A DNA stretch of 64,000 nucleotides from Butyrivibrio sp. YAB3001. GTDB taxonomy: Bacteria > Bacillota > Clostridia > Lachnospirales > Lachnospiraceae. The number at the start of each line of letters is the position of its first letter. Position 1 is the stretch's first letter. The DNA lies in contig NZ_FOKR01000003.1 in NCBI RefSeq assembly GCF_900112195.1, positions 143,329 to 207,328 on the forward strand. The letters are read 5' to 3'. The translations under genes were made by a program, and so were the position numbers. The notes beneath the pieces were generated by a model that was given only the letters and a program-made list of their open reading frames with translations, was not told the origin of the DNA and ran no database searches. This document shows, one piece after another, positions 17,805 through 27,446 of the stretch.

Positions 17805-19202
17805 TTAAAATGAGCCTTTTCTAGCTAACACCTGAGCAACTGTCTTAAAAATAATCTTAATATCAAGCCAGGTACTCCAATTATCAATGTACTTTGTATC
17901 CAGTTCCACCACTTCACTGAAGTCTGTAATCGAACTTCTGCCGCTAACCTGCCACATTCCGGTTATACCGGGCTTAATACTAATTCTTCTCCACTGGCGA
18001 ACAGAATATTTCTCAACCTCATCCTTTGTCGGAGGTCTTGTTCCAACAACACTCATTGAACCAAACAATACGTTGAAAAACTGTGGAAGTTCATCAATAC
18101 TTGTTTTTCTGATAAAATGTCCCACCTTGGTAATACGAGGATCATCCTTCATCTTAAACATCATATTGCCATGCATCTCGTTTTGCTTTTCAAGGTCCTT
18201 CTTCATTTCTTCAGCATCCTGTCGCATGCTTCTGAATTTCCAGATTTTAAAATGTCTGCCATTCTTTCCCACTCTGACCTGCTTGAAAATGGCAGGTCCT
18301 GGAGAATCAAGTTTAATCGCAATTGCAGTAATGATCATGATCGGCGATGTCAATATAATAGCAAACAATGAAAAGACGATATCAAAAGTCCGCTTGATCA
18401 CCATAGATGTCCAGTTCATTGTAACAGTATGGAATGTATAAACAGGATAAGTTCCTATACTGCTCACATATGAATAAGACTTACGTCTGCGGAACGTATC
18501 GATCACTATTCGGCAGGTAACTCCCATTTCAATGCAGATATCAACATATCTCTGCAGATATTTGATATTCATTTCTCGTTTCTGCAAAATATAAACCTGA
18601 TCAATATTGTATTTTCTTATAAGCTGTGGAAGTTCTGTCAATTTGCCAATATATTCAATAGACTTATCATCATCGTCAAAACTGATATAACCAATCTCAT
18701 TTATCTGCAAAGGTGTTTTATTTAAAAAATATCTGAATTTATTATATGAATCCTTACTTCCTACATATAGCACTCTCGGAACGTGTTTTCTCATCACGAT
18801 ACGATCCACAATTCTTCTGAAAAACACGTTTTCAAAAATGATAAGTGCATATGAAATCAGCGCGAGATATACAAGAAATGGCATGTATATATCAACACTC
18901 ATGGAATTAAACAGAACAATAACACCGCTCACTGTCGCAGCAATAAAAGACAGCGTTTCTCTTCTGATAATTCTGTCCATATAGAAAAATATAGTATTGT
19001 TATAAATATTCTCCGTCCTGTTAACCAGTAGGAAAATAAAAATACAAACAATATACAGCGATACGACTGCTTTCCAGTCTTCTCTGGAAAAGCCATAATC
19101 CCCACAGATTAAATATGTAATTCCAAAAGAAACAATAAGAATAAAAGAATCTAACAGAACATGTAAAATATCAAATGACGCACCTGTATTTGAACGATTC
19201 AT
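17805..19202 (-). CDS. undecaprenyl-phosphate sugar phosphotransferase (initiating EPS enzyme)
   Basis: Start moved to the ATG at 19202 with GGGAG upstream; 465 residues. Four or five membrane helices (about 12-150), a Rossmann-like CoA-binding region (PRVLYVGSKDSYN), another helix, then the bacterial sugar-transferase domain: KRTFDIVFSLFAIILTSPI, GPAIFKQVRVGKNGRHFKIW, RKTSIDELPQFFNVLFGSMS, and VVGTRPPTKDEVEKY. Transfers a sugar-1-phosphate to undecaprenyl phosphate at the membrane, the first step of repeat-unit assembly. The GT4 gene follows in the same operon. Confidence 0.92.
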   Translation of the reverse strand: MNRSNTGASFDILHVLLDSFILIVSFGITYLICGDYGFSREDWKAVVSLYIVCIFIFLLVNRTENIYNNTIFFYMDRIIRRETLSFIAATVSGVIVLFNSMSVDIYMPFLVYLALISYALIIFENVFFRRIVDRIVMRKHVPRVLYVGSKDSYNKFRYFLNKTPLQINEIGYISFDDDDKSIEYIGKLTELPQLIRKYNIDQVYILQKREMNIKYLQRYVDICIEMGVTCRIVIDTFRRRKSYSYVSSIGTYPVYTFHTVTMNWTSMVIKRTFDIVFSLFAIILTSPIMIITAIAIKLDSPGPAIFKQVRVGKNGRHFKIWKFRSMRQDAEEMKKDLEKQNEMHGNMMFKMKDDPRITKVGHFIRKTSIDELPQFFNVLFGSMSVVGTRPPTKDEVEKYSVRQWRRISIKPGITGMWQVSGRSSITDFSEVVELDTKYIDNWSTWLDIKIIFKTVAQVLARKGSF

Positions 19203-19290
19203 TAAAATATCTCCCACCCACACGGAACTTATCACAAATAATTCATTAAATTGTCAAAGCTCCAAAGTCTCATAAAACTTAGCTTTTGGG

Positions 19291-19296
19291 ATTATA
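19291..19296 (-). promoter_or_regulatory. extended -10 promoter for sugar transferase operon
   Basis: TGC-TATAAT on the minus strand about 90 bases upstream of the sugar transferase, with only a weak TTGTTT-like -35 region. Other A/T-rich stretches in 19203-19417 show nothing further. Confidence 0.5.
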
Positions 19297-19417
19297 GCAC
19301 AAATCAGCAATAAACAAAATACCCATTTTGCCATATTCTTAACCGAATCTTGCTGTCCTTTAGTCAATTTTAGTCAATTAAAGTACAACTAAACTACGCC
19401 GGAAATAAAGTTTCACA

Positions 19418-20041
19418 TTATTTTACATGGATAGAAGCCTGGCTAATATCAAACATTTCCTGGCAATCGTCATCTTCAGCTCTTTGGTATGTAACGGTAA
19501 AAACCTTGTATTTTGAAACAATTATAAATGCTGTCTGATATATTTTTTCTTCATCAGCATTTTTATAAGTCAGACTTATCTTATACCCAGGATAACCATC
19601 AATGTCTATCTTCTCAAAAGACTCAACATGGCATCCGACATTTTGTCCGTATTCTTTATTGTATGCGGCAGAGATTGTTTCCTGATATATCTCCTTTGTC
19701 AGGTTCTCCGGATCATATAAAACCACCTTATCGCCGGACTCTTCAATAGCCTTCTTTTCCCTGTTGGTCAGCACCTTATCTTCACCATTGTCGTAGACAC
19801 TGTAACTGATAGTACAGGATTCCATCGGAAAATTTAAATGCTCAAAAAGACCTTTTTTTGTAGTCGCATCCATTTCCGGCGGAACCATAAAAGTACACTG
19901 TGTCGCACTCTTAAGATTATCAGAAGCACAAACCTTTAAAGCACCAATTCCCATAACTGTCATCGGAATCATTGCTGTAAAAAGAGCCTGCGCAATTTTT
20001 ATCTTTATAGTTGATAGACCATGTTTTCTTTTTTGAAGCAT
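19418..20041 (-). CDS. secreted protein of unknown function
   Basis: 207 residues with a basic N-terminus and hydrophobic segment (IAQALFTAMIPMTVMGIGAL) ending VCA-SD, a likely signal peptide with cleavage near residue 40. The rest is a soluble alpha/beta domain: CTFMVPPEMDATTKKG, PGYKISLTYKNADEEKIYQT and FIIVSKYKVFTVTYQRAE. This resembles the pattern of PsbP-like or lipoprotein stress-response domains that read fluid beta strands, but no catalytic motif is visible. GGAG lies 6 bases before the ATG. Family not recognised. Confidence 0.65.
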   Translation of the reverse strand: MLQKRKHGLSTIKIKIAQALFTAMIPMTVMGIGALKVCASDNLKSATQCTFMVPPEMDATTKKGLFEHLNFPMESCTISYSVYDNGEDKVLTNREKKAIEESGDKVVLYDPENLTKEIYQETISAAYNKEYGQNVGCHVESFEKIDIDGYPGYKISLTYKNADEEKIYQTAFIIVSKYKVFTVTYQRAEDDDCQEMFDISQASIHVK

Positions 20042-20161
20042 TTTAAATCTCCATATCCGGGAAAATTATAATTACAAACTAAATTCCTGCCATCATCATA
20101 TTTTTCATATGAATAGTACCACCCCATGTGCCAAAAGGCAGTATATATCCAATGAATAAAC

Positions 20162-20192
20162 AGGCGCAATGCTTTTTTATGCACTGCGCCTA
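20162..20192 (-). terminator. thrS terminator
   Basis: AGGCGCAATGC paired with GCACTGCGCCT (one G-T pair), 30 bases after the thrS stop; a short T-rich run follows on the minus strand. Confidence 0.65.
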
Positions 20193-20221
20193 CTAATTCA
20201 ACCAGGAAACTGTATTAAAAC

Positions 20222-22108
20222 TTACTCTGCTTCGTAGCTGTCAATAAGCTCAAGTGAATGCTCTTCATTCATCTTTTTGCACATAGCAACCAAAGCATCA
20301 AGCGGAACGTTCTGAATCTGCTTGTTAGAGCCACGAACATTGATTGAAACTGTTCCTTCTGCAGCTTCTTTATCACCGATTACAAGGATATATGGATCCT
20401 TGTAGTTCTTGAATTTCTTGATCTTCTCCTTCATGTTGTTGTCTGAATAATCAGCTTCAACACGAATTCCTGCTGCCATAAGAGCCTCTTCAACCTTCTT
20501 CGCATATTCGTTATGCTCAACACGAATAGGAACGATACCTACCTGATATGGGCTGAGCCAGAATGGGAATACTCCCTTGAAGTTCTCAATGATTATACCA
20601 ATAAATCTCTCTAATGATCCATAGATTGCTCTGTGGATAACAACAGGCATCTGCATGCTGCCATCCTGAGCCTGGTATGTAAGACCAAAGTTATGAGGAA
20701 GCTGGAAGTCAAGCTGAACAGTACCACACTGCCATTCTCTTCCAAGAGCATCCTTGATCTGAAGGTCGATCTTAGGACCATAGAATGCTCCATCACCTTC
20801 ATTTATTTCATATCCACCTTCACCATACTTCTCATCAAGGATTTCCTTAAGAGCAGCTTCTGCTCTGTTCCAAACCTCGATGTCACCCATGAAATCTTCT
20901 GGTCTTGTTGAAAACTCTGCTCTGTAGGTAACACCAAATGTTGAATAAATTTCATCAGCAATTGCTATAACGTCTGCAATCTCTTCCTTGATCTGAGATT
21001 CCATTACAAATGTATGATCATCATCCTGACGGAATTCCTGAACACGGAAAAGGCCATTCATCTGTCCGGATTTTTCCTTACGGTGAAGAACATCGTACTC
21101 ACTGTAACGGATAGGAAGTTCTTTATAAGAATGATTTGTTCTCTTATAAGTCATCATGGCATTAGGACAGTTCATAGGCTTTGCTGCCATAGTGTCCTCA
21201 AGCTCACGATTATAAACAACTGAACCAGCCTGAATCTTAACATTCTTAGGCTCTTGTGTAGGTTCGTTAATATTTTCAAGAACTCCTGGAATCTCAGCAT
21301 CAGCCTTAAGCCAGCCTGAAACACCGGGAACCATGAACATATTGTTTACATAATGAGCCCAATGTCCGCTGATGAGCCAAAGCTTCTTGTTATTTACAAG
21401 AGGAGCTGCAATTTCAGTATACCCATGGCGTTCCTGAACTTCTCTTGAGTATTTAAGAAGTGCCTGATACATCTTCCATCCTCTTGGAAGCCAGTAAGGC
21501 ATACCTGGAGCTGTCTCGTCAAACATGAAAAGATCGAGCTGTGCGCCAATCTTCTTGTGATCTCTTTCCATTGCTTCCTGGATCATCTTAATGTGATGCT
21601 TAAGCTCATCCTTGGAAGGGAAAGCATACAGATAAATTCTTGAAAGTCTGTCTCTCTTCTCATCTCCTCTCCAGTAAGCTCCTGACAGAGACTTAATCTG
21701 GTAGGAAACATTCATGAGTTCCTGAGAATTCTCAACGTGAGGTCCTCTGCAAAGGTCAACATAGTCCTCACCAGTATAATAAACAGTTATAATCTCGTCT
21801 TCCGGAAGGTCATTTATAAGTTCAGTCTTGAACTTCTGATTCTTGAACATTTCAAGTGCTTCCGACTTTGAAACCTCTTTACGTGTCCAATCTTCTCTTC
21901 TCTTGATAATCTCGCGCATCTTGTCTTCAATAGTCTTGAAATCATCCTGTGTTACAGCTGTTGGAAGTACAAAATCATAATAGCAGCCATCATCGATCTG
22001 AGGTCCGATAGCATACTGAACTTCCTTGCCGTACAGTTCAATAACTGCCTTAGCCAATACATGTGCCATTGAATGGCGATAAACTTCTAAAAATTCTTCC
22101 TTATTCAT
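20222..22108 (-). CDS. thrS: threonyl-tRNA synthetase lacking the TGS domain
   Basis: 628 residues. The editing-domain motif YRHSMAHVLAKAV is at residue ~10, whereas canonical enzymes have a TGS domain of about 60 residues before it. Class II motifs follow: motif 2 region FRVQEFRQDDDHTFV, the zinc-binding Cys in AAKPMNCPNAMMTYKRT with the later His residues, and motif 3 IHRAIYGSLERFIGIIIE. The C-terminal anticodon-binding domain ends the protein. An insertion before the zinc Cys (NEPTQEPKNVKIQAGSVVYN) keeps overall length normal. Charges tRNA-Thr. Good start with GAAAGG upstream. Confidence 0.95.
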   Translation of the reverse strand: MNKEEFLEVYRHSMAHVLAKAVIELYGKEVQYAIGPQIDDGCYYDFVLPTAVTQDDFKTIEDKMREIIKRREDWTRKEVSKSEALEMFKNQKFKTELINDLPEDEIITVYYTGEDYVDLCRGPHVENSQELMNVSYQIKSLSGAYWRGDEKRDRLSRIYLYAFPSKDELKHHIKMIQEAMERDHKKIGAQLDLFMFDETAPGMPYWLPRGWKMYQALLKYSREVQERHGYTEIAAPLVNNKKLWLISGHWAHYVNNMFMVPGVSGWLKADAEIPGVLENINEPTQEPKNVKIQAGSVVYNRELEDTMAAKPMNCPNAMMTYKRTNHSYKELPIRYSEYDVLHRKEKSGQMNGLFRVQEFRQDDDHTFVMESQIKEEIADVIAIADEIYSTFGVTYRAEFSTRPEDFMGDIEVWNRAEAALKEILDEKYGEGGYEINEGDGAFYGPKIDLQIKDALGREWQCGTVQLDFQLPHNFGLTYQAQDGSMQMPVVIHRAIYGSLERFIGIIIENFKGVFPFWLSPYQVGIVPIRVEHNEYAKKVEEALMAAGIRVEADYSDNNMKEKIKKFKNYKDPYILVIGDKEAAEGTVSINVRGSNKQIQNVPLDALVAMCKKMNEEHSLELIDSYEAE

Positions 22109-22111
22109 TTT

Positions 22112-22320
22112 ATTTCCTTTCTAGCAATGGGATCTGCACATATCCCAGGGCTGACGCGCAGCGCGCCTTGCTCCTACCTACCGGGTAATGCATATATATT
22201 GTTAAAAAGAAGTAATATAACTTCTCTGTGCAACAGATTAAAGTACCTCTGGCATCACATATGCCAAAGGTACTATATCTCAAATTATTTCATAACAGAC
22301 TTCATGAGTTAAAAGCCCAT
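22112..22320 (-). promoter_or_regulatory. structured leader upstream of thrS
   Basis: On the minus strand the region contains a strong hairpin AGTACCTTTGGCAT-ATGTG-ATGCCAGAGGTACT (about 22243-22275), which may end the upstream SEC-C gene transcript. A GC-rich palindromic segment follows, then TGGGAT-N8-ATCCCA just before the ribosome site. The T-box signature (TGGNACCGCG) is not present, so control of thrS here, if any, uses another mechanism. Confidence 0.4.
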
Positions 22321-22339
22321 CTTGTTCACTATATAAATA

Positions 22340-22846
22340 TTATGCATTTCTGCCATGGCACTTCTTATACTTCTTGCCACTTCCGCATGGACATGGATCG
22401 TTAGGATAAACCTTATTCTCTTTTCTTACTGTATGAGAAGATTTCTCCTCTTTGTAAAGTTCCTTTCGCTTTTCATCATCAAAGATAGCCTTCCATTCTT
22501 CAAGACCATAGAGCCAGTCAGCGCCTGCGCCAACCATGTTCTTGTAAAGAAGTTCCTTGTCAAAGCCAAGGTTAACCTGTGTATCTTCAGTCATATCATC
22601 AATTGGATTCTGCTCCTTAAGGCTGTCATTGATACCATCAAGGAATCCAACCATGTACATAAGATCAATGCCGAACTTGTCAGCAAGTTCCTTAACTGTA
22701 CCTGTAACTACTTCATCAGGATTCTTAAGAAGCTGCGCATAAATATCGCGTTCCTTCTGAAAATAGTCTGTCCATAATCTCTGAAGATCGCCCTTGTTGG
22801 CAGTCTCAGAATACGCCTTGTCGCGCCACTCTTGTAATAATGCCAT
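22340..22846 (-). CDS. SEC-C motif protein
   Basis: Start set at ATG 22846 with GGAG upstream; 168 residues. The C-terminal 22 residues are a classic SEC-C zinc-binding motif ([20 protein letters not shown]). The N-terminal helical part ([32 protein letters not shown]) is shared by small SEC-C proteins of clostridia of unknown role. SEC-C binds zinc and, in SecA, SecB and the ribosome. Stand-alone; function unknown. Confidence 0.85.
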   Translation of the reverse strand: MALLQEWRDKAYSETANKGDLQRLWTDYFQKERDIYAQLLKNPDEVVTGTVKELADKFGIDLMYMVGFLDGINDSLKEQNPIDDMTEDTQVNLGFDKELLYKNMVGAGADWLYGLEEWKAIFDDEKRKELYKEEKSSHTVRKENKVYPNDPCPCGSGKKYKKCHGRNA

Positions 22847-22963
22847 AATCAATACTCCATTTCTTTTTTATATAAAAAAATATTTTTTACATGTCATTTT
22901 TTAATGCACGTACACCACATTTTAATATATTTGTAATTATATGTAAATACATCTTAACAATCC

Positions 22964-23761
22964 CTAGATTTCAACAAAAAAGGTGCTTCCTTCCCCGTAT
23001 TTGCTCTCGCACCATACTCTTCCGCCATGCTGAGTCACTATACTTTCAACGATAGTAAGTCCCAGACCGCTTGATGGTTCTTTTGACGGAGTCCTTGCGC
23101 TGGATGCGGTGTATGTTCTATCAAAAATAAGCTCAACTTCCTCCTGTTTAATGCCATATCCGGTATCTCTGACATAAAAGCACGCTTTATCCGAAGTTTC
23201 TTTTACCCCGAGCGCTATCTCAGCTCCATCATCCGAATACTTATAAGCATTTGTAAAAAGATTATCCAGAACTCTGGTCATCTTATCCGTATCAAGCTTT
23301 ACCATCCTGGAATAATCATCCGGAATTTCCAGGATCAGCCGTTTTTTCTTATATTTATCATCCATTTCAGCAGCAAAAAAATATTCTTCCAAAAACTGCT
23401 CAAGCGGAACCTCACAAAGCTTAAGTTTATCCTTCCCGCTATCAATGCATGTAAGATAATAAAGATCCTGGACCAGAACTTCCAGTGTTTTTGTCCTGTT
23501 ATCCAAAAGCTTTAGCATATCCTGAAACTCGTCACCGGTAAAGTTAAAGCTTTTATCGTCATTCTTGAGTTTGATATAATCCACCGTGCTTCGAATCGCA
23601 GTAAGCGGCGCACGAAGATCATGTGATATGTTCTCAAGCATTATCTTTCGTTCATTTTCTGCCTTTTGAAGCTTCGCATTTGCTTCCAAAAGTTTTTTTG
23701 ACAGCTCTTCCACTGTCCGGCTATCAACCCCCGGTTCCTCAAACCTCTTTTTATCCTGCAT
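22964..23761 (-). CDS. histidine kinase without sensor domain
   Basis: 265 residues from an ATG with GGGGAG 6 bases upstream. A short coiled coil (VEELSKKLLEANAKLQKAEN) leads directly to the H-box ISHDLRAPLTAIRSTVDYIK, then N-box LDNLFTNAYKYSDDG, G1 FYVRDTGYGIKQEE and G2 SGLGLTIVESIVTQHGG. No membrane helix or PAS domain is present, so it senses a cytoplasmic signal or works with a partner. It lies 95 bases after its response regulator. Confidence 0.9.
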   Translation of the reverse strand: MQDKKRFEEPGVDSRTVEELSKKLLEANAKLQKAENERKIMLENISHDLRAPLTAIRSTVDYIKLKNDDKSFNFTGDEFQDMLKLLDNRTKTLEVLVQDLYYLTCIDSGKDKLKLCEVPLEQFLEEYFFAAEMDDKYKKKRLILEIPDDYSRMVKLDTDKMTRVLDNLFTNAYKYSDDGAEIALGVKETSDKACFYVRDTGYGIKQEEVELIFDRTYTASSARTPSKEPSSGLGLTIVESIVTQHGGRVWCESKYGEGSTFFVEI

Positions 23762-23856
23762 AAATGCTCCCCACTTCGTGCTTCAATATTTATTTCTGCC
23801 CTTACTGATAGAGCAATTTGCTCCATTATAAGTTTCTCCCGTAAGTCTCCATCACA

Positions 23857-24543
23857 TCATTTGTGAACCAACTTATATCCCTTCGACCAGACTGTCTCAA
23901 TAAGATTATCAACCCCTGTCTGATCCAGGATTTTCTTCCTAAGTCTGGAGACATTTACCATTACATTTCTTCTGTCAGTCTCTATATAACTTCCCCATAA
24001 ATATATGCCAATTTCTTCAAAAGAAATTTCTTTGTTCGCGTTATTTGCAAGAAACAATATCAATTCATATTCCTTATTTGAAATAGGAATCTCCTCATTT
24101 CCATAAAAAAATTTATGCTGTTCCTTATCGATATAAAACGGATCCAGGTCGATTATCATGGAACTTTTTTGAGGAACAGTCTTAGCGTTTCTTCTGATAT
24201 TTGCAACTATCCTTACATAAACCTCACGAAGGCTATACGGTTTTTCGATATAATCATCCGCTCCGGCTTCAAAGCCTTCAATCTTATCATCTTCAGATAT
24301 TTTTCCGGACAAAAAAAGAATCGGCACATTAGTGATCTTCCTTATTCTCCTGCAAAGAGTATATCCATCAATTTCAGGCATCATGACATCAAGAAGGATG
24401 CAATCCGGATTAACGCTTTCAACCATTTCTTCAGCGCATGACGCTTTTGAACATACAGAAACCTTACAGTTCTTTTCTTCAAAAAACTTCTTATTCACTT
24501 CCAAAACTTCTGTATCATCATCAACTAAAAGCAGCTTATACAT
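23857..24543 (-). CDS. OmpR-family response regulator
   Basis: Start at ATG 24543, about 8 bases after AGAGGA; 228 residues. Receiver domain MYKLLLVDDDTEVLEVNKKF with phospho-acceptor in CILLDVMMPEIDGYTL and conserved Lys in DDYIEKPYSLREV. The C-terminal winged helix is NKEYELILFLANNANKEISF and RNVMVNVSRLRKKI. Controls unknown genes together with the kinase downstream. Confidence 0.92.
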   Translation of the reverse strand: MYKLLLVDDDTEVLEVNKKFFEEKNCKVSVCSKASCAEEMVESVNPDCILLDVMMPEIDGYTLCRRIRKITNVPILFLSGKISEDDKIEGFEAGADDYIEKPYSLREVYVRIVANIRRNAKTVPQKSSMIIDLDPFYIDKEQHKFFYGNEEIPISNKEYELILFLANNANKEISFEEIGIYLWGSYIETDRRNVMVNVSRLRKKILDQTGVDNLIETVWSKGYKLVHK

Positions 24544-24831
24544 AAACATCCTCTTGTTACACAAATGCAATTTCTATAGTAAACGTCAGATAAGTCTGCC
24601 GTTTTTAGATAATCATTCATTATTGCACAAAACACGCAGTAAATGCGCGCTTCTGCGATTTCATTTAACAACATATACCCTTTTGAATGTACCATATTTT
24701 AGTGTTTTTTTGAATAGTTATTTAAGACTCTCACTGTTTATGCTATTCTATGTGTAATATTCAGTTGTGCGCAAGGCAGCTGAATGCAATTTGTCATCTA
24801 TTGATTCTTGTGCTTAACCAAGGAGGAGCTT

Positions 24832-25782
24832 ATGAAAATAACATTTACAAAAATGCATGGATGTGGAAATGACTATGTTTATATTGATGGCGCAAAAGAG
24901 ATAATCCCCTCAGAAAAGAAGCCCGAACTTGCCAGGTTGGTTTCAGACCGCCATTTTGGGATTGGTTCTGACGGACTTATTTTCATAAATCCCGTTGAAG
25001 ATAATAGCATCGATTTTGAAATGGAAATGTATAATGCTGATGGTTCCCGCTCTGAAATGTGCGGAAATGGCATTCGCTGTGTTGCCAAGTACGTCTACGA
25101 TAACAATCTTACAGATAAAAAGAGTCTTGTTATAGTCAGCGCCGGGCAAAAGAAGTACATCGATCTAACCGTAGGCGACGACAACAAAGTATCATCTGTG
25201 AAAGTAAATATGGGAGCTCCGATACTTACGCCTTCCCTTGTACCGGTAAATCCCGCTCTTTTGAGTGATTCTTCTGAAGGCAATATAAAAGAGGATTACA
25301 GTCTGCTGACAAATAGCGAAAATACTGATCCTTCCAATGCTGAACTTATAAAAAATCAGCCAATCTTCGTAAAAGAAATAAAATGGAATGTAACCTGCGT
25401 ATCAATGGGAAACCCCCACGCAGTTGTTGTTTTACCGGAAGATTTTGACCTGGAGAACTTTGGCATTGATTATTACGGTCCATTTTTTGAAAACCATGCT
25501 GCTTTTCCTAATCGCACCAACACAGAGTTTGTCAAAATAGACGACAGAAATAACGTACACATGCGCGTTTGGGAACGTGGAACAGGCGAGACTCTTGCCT
25601 GCGGCACAGGTTGCTGCGCCACAGCTGTAGCCTGCATATTGAATGGACTTTCAGATAATACCATAACCGTGCATGTCCTTGGTGGTGACATAGTCTGCTC
25701 CTGGGATGGACAATCTGAGTCACCTGTTATCATGGAAGGTCCTGCAACAACTGTTTTCACAGGTGAGATTGAACTATTATAA
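24832..25782 (+). CDS. dapF: diaminopimelate epimerase
   Basis: Start at ATG 24832 behind AAGGAGG; the longer frame has no ribosome site. 316 residues. The two active-site cysteines are in RSEMCGNGIRCVAKY and ETLACGTGCCATAVA, and the N-terminus MKITFTKMHGCGNDYVY is typical. Converts LL- to meso-diaminopimelate for lysine and peptidoglycan. About 35 extra residues (near 140-180, including SSEGNIKEDYSLLTNSENTD) are inserted between the two halves compared with usual ~275-residue enzymes. It is a single plus-strand gene among minus-strand neighbours. A possible -10 TATTCT with preceding TGC lies near 24745. Confidence 0.95.
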   Translation: MKITFTKMHGCGNDYVYIDGAKEIIPSEKKPELARLVSDRHFGIGSDGLIFINPVEDNSIDFEMEMYNADGSRSEMCGNGIRCVAKYVYDNNLTDKKSLVIVSAGQKKYIDLTVGDDNKVSSVKVNMGAPILTPSLVPVNPALLSDSSEGNIKEDYSLLTNSENTDPSNAELIKNQPIFVKEIKWNVTCVSMGNPHAVVVLPEDFDLENFGIDYYGPFFENHAAFPNRTNTEFVKIDDRNNVHMRVWERGTGETLACGTGCCATAVACILNGLSDNTITVHVLGGDIVCSWDGQSESPVIMEGPATTVFTGEIELL

Positions 25783-25803
25783 TTAGGAATTTCCTATTGA
25801 TTA

Positions 25804-25871
25804 AAAAAATCCGTTATATTGCAATGGCATTTTGAAACATCTAACGTCGTATGCAATATAACGGATTTTTT
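25804..25871. terminator. bidirectional terminator between dapF and methyltransferase
   Basis: Arms AAAAATCCGTTATATTGCA and its complement are separated by about 28 bases, with A and T runs on both sides, so it can serve both converging genes. Confidence 0.85.
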
Positions 25872-25890
25872 CATTTATACAATACCTATC

Positions 25891-26787
25891 TTACACTTTC
25901 CCCTTCTCGCGGGCGACAATGTAGATACGCTCACTTTCAGATGTGGGCTGCTCATGAGTATCAGCATCAATAGTAGTTACAAGTTCCAGTCCTGCTGCCT
26001 TTACAAAATCGCACATTTCTTCCAGTGTATATCCCCTCTGATAATGAGTTTCAACAGAACGTCTGAAAATCTCATCATCCTTGGAGCATCTGGCATAAAT
26101 TGTAAGATCATATTCATTGATATGCTCTTCCTCATGATAGTAATTATCCCAGATAAAGCTGCAATCCTCACGATTTTCAGCTATTGTCGTATCTCCTATG
26201 ATATCCCTGTACTTGTGAAGCGTATTAAAATCAAAGATAAATATACCACCCGGGAAAAGAAAATTATTGACCAGTTTAAAAGTCTCTATAACATCATCAT
26301 CTTCCAAAAGATAATTGACACTATCGCATACGCTTATGATTGTTCCGGCTGTGCAATACAGGTCAAGCTCACGCATATCCTGTTCAAGATACATGATATC
26401 AAGTTCTGAATCAGCAGCCTTATGTCTTGCTATATTCAGCATCTCAGGCGAAATATCTGTTCCCATGATGTCATAGCCTTTTCTTTTCATAACTTGGGTA
26501 AAGCTGCCGGTGCCACATCCAAGTTCAACTATAAGGTTCTTCTCTTCTGCTATTGCATCCTCATATTCAATATCTGGATTTTCATTCGCTTCCCCATCAA
26601 AAGTGCAGTCTGAATTGCAAACATCTTGCATATCATTACTTCTGCATCCAGGCACTTCCTGATCTGATACCGGCTTTGAAACCCCATATTTATCAATTAG
26701 TTCCGCAATAAAATCACCCCATACATCGTATGGGGTTTCATCCATAAAAGTATCATAGACAGCTGCAAAATCTGTATAAATATCCAT
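25891..26787 (-). CDS. class I SAM-dependent methyltransferase
   Basis: 298 residues. N-terminus MDIYTDFAAVYDTFMDE is typical of a clostridial family of small-molecule methyltransferases. Motif I is LIVELGCGTGSFTQVMKRKG, motif II DIMGTDISPEMLNIAR, and GTIISVCDSVNYLLEDDDV is the post-II region. An unusual Cys- and acid-rich insertion of about 40 residues (residues ~37-75, including PGCRSNDMQDVCNSDC) separates the N-terminal helix from motif I. Substrate unknown. Confidence 0.85.
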   Translation of the reverse strand: MDIYTDFAAVYDTFMDETPYDVWGDFIAELIDKYGVSKPVSDQEVPGCRSNDMQDVCNSDCTFDGEANENPDIEYEDAIAEEKNLIVELGCGTGSFTQVMKRKGYDIMGTDISPEMLNIARHKAADSELDIMYLEQDMRELDLYCTAGTIISVCDSVNYLLEDDDVIETFKLVNNFLFPGGIFIFDFNTLHKYRDIIGDTTIAENREDCSFIWDNYYHEEEHINEYDLTIYARCSKDDEIFRRSVETHYQRGYTLEEMCDFVKAAGLELVTTIDADTHEQPTSESERIYIVAREKGKV

Positions 26788-26796
26788 CTAATCTCC

Positions 26797-27315
26797 TTAA
26801 ACAGTAATTCCAAACAGTGCTCCAAAACCAAGGGTGCACACAACTCCGACTATAATACCTGCAAGTGCAATTCCGCAGATAACCGCAAGAATAGTATTCT
26901 TAAAATCCATATCAAGAATACTTGCTGCAAGTGTACCTGTCCAGGCACCTGTTCCGGGAACAGGAATTCCAACGAACAAAAGAAGTGCTACGAACAATCC
27001 TCTTCCAGCCTTCTCCTGAAGTTTCTTTCCGCCTTTCTCACCCTTCTCAAGACAGAAAGTAAAGAATCCACCGATAACAGGCTTATCTTTTCCCCACTCC
27101 AAAACTTTTCTAGCAAAGAAATAAATGATAGGAACAGGAATCATATTTCCAATTGCGATCAAAATGTATCCCAGCAAAAGATTAAAGCCGGTTGAAGTAT
27201 GCGAAAAACCATACGCAAAAGGAATTGCTCCTCTAAGCTCAATCAAAGGTACCATTGAAACAATAAAAACTGTAATGTACTGTCCTATAAGAGACTCTGT
27301 AAATATCTTTAACAT
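26797..27315 (-). CDS. small multidrug-export-like membrane protein (COG2426)
   Basis: 172 residues, four or five membrane helices. The N-terminal part MVPLIELRGAIPFAY and FVGIPVPGTGAWTGTLAASI with two conserved turn regions match the Sm_multidrug_ex family. The helices are connected by a charged cytoplasmic loop (EKGEKGGKKLQEKAGR). It ends 9 bases before the methyltransferase start. Transport role is inferred from family name only. Confidence 0.85.
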   Translation of the reverse strand: MLKIFTESLIGQYITVFIVSMVPLIELRGAIPFAYGFSHTSTGFNLLLGYILIAIGNMIPVPIIYFFARKVLEWGKDKPVIGGFFTFCLEKGEKGGKKLQEKAGRGLFVALLLFVGIPVPGTGAWTGTLAASILDMDFKNTILAVICGIALAGIIVGVVCTLGFGALFGITV

Positions 27316-27446
27316 GAATAAATTTCTCCTTGTCCAAATATTGTGCTACTGTAATACTTAATAGCTGTTTTTTTAGCCACAGCAATAGGGATTGTACCAT
27401 TATTTCAAAATAATCACAACATCGAACAAAGATATTCAACAAAAAA

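Noticed and set aside
22112..22320. T-box leader for thrS
   Set aside because: No TGGNACCGCG T-box sequence and no specifier loop arrangement recognised.
15331..25800. Shared TTTCCTATTGA sequence before two terminators (15334 and 25790)
   Set aside because: Only two short A/T-rich copies seen; not enough to call a repeat family.
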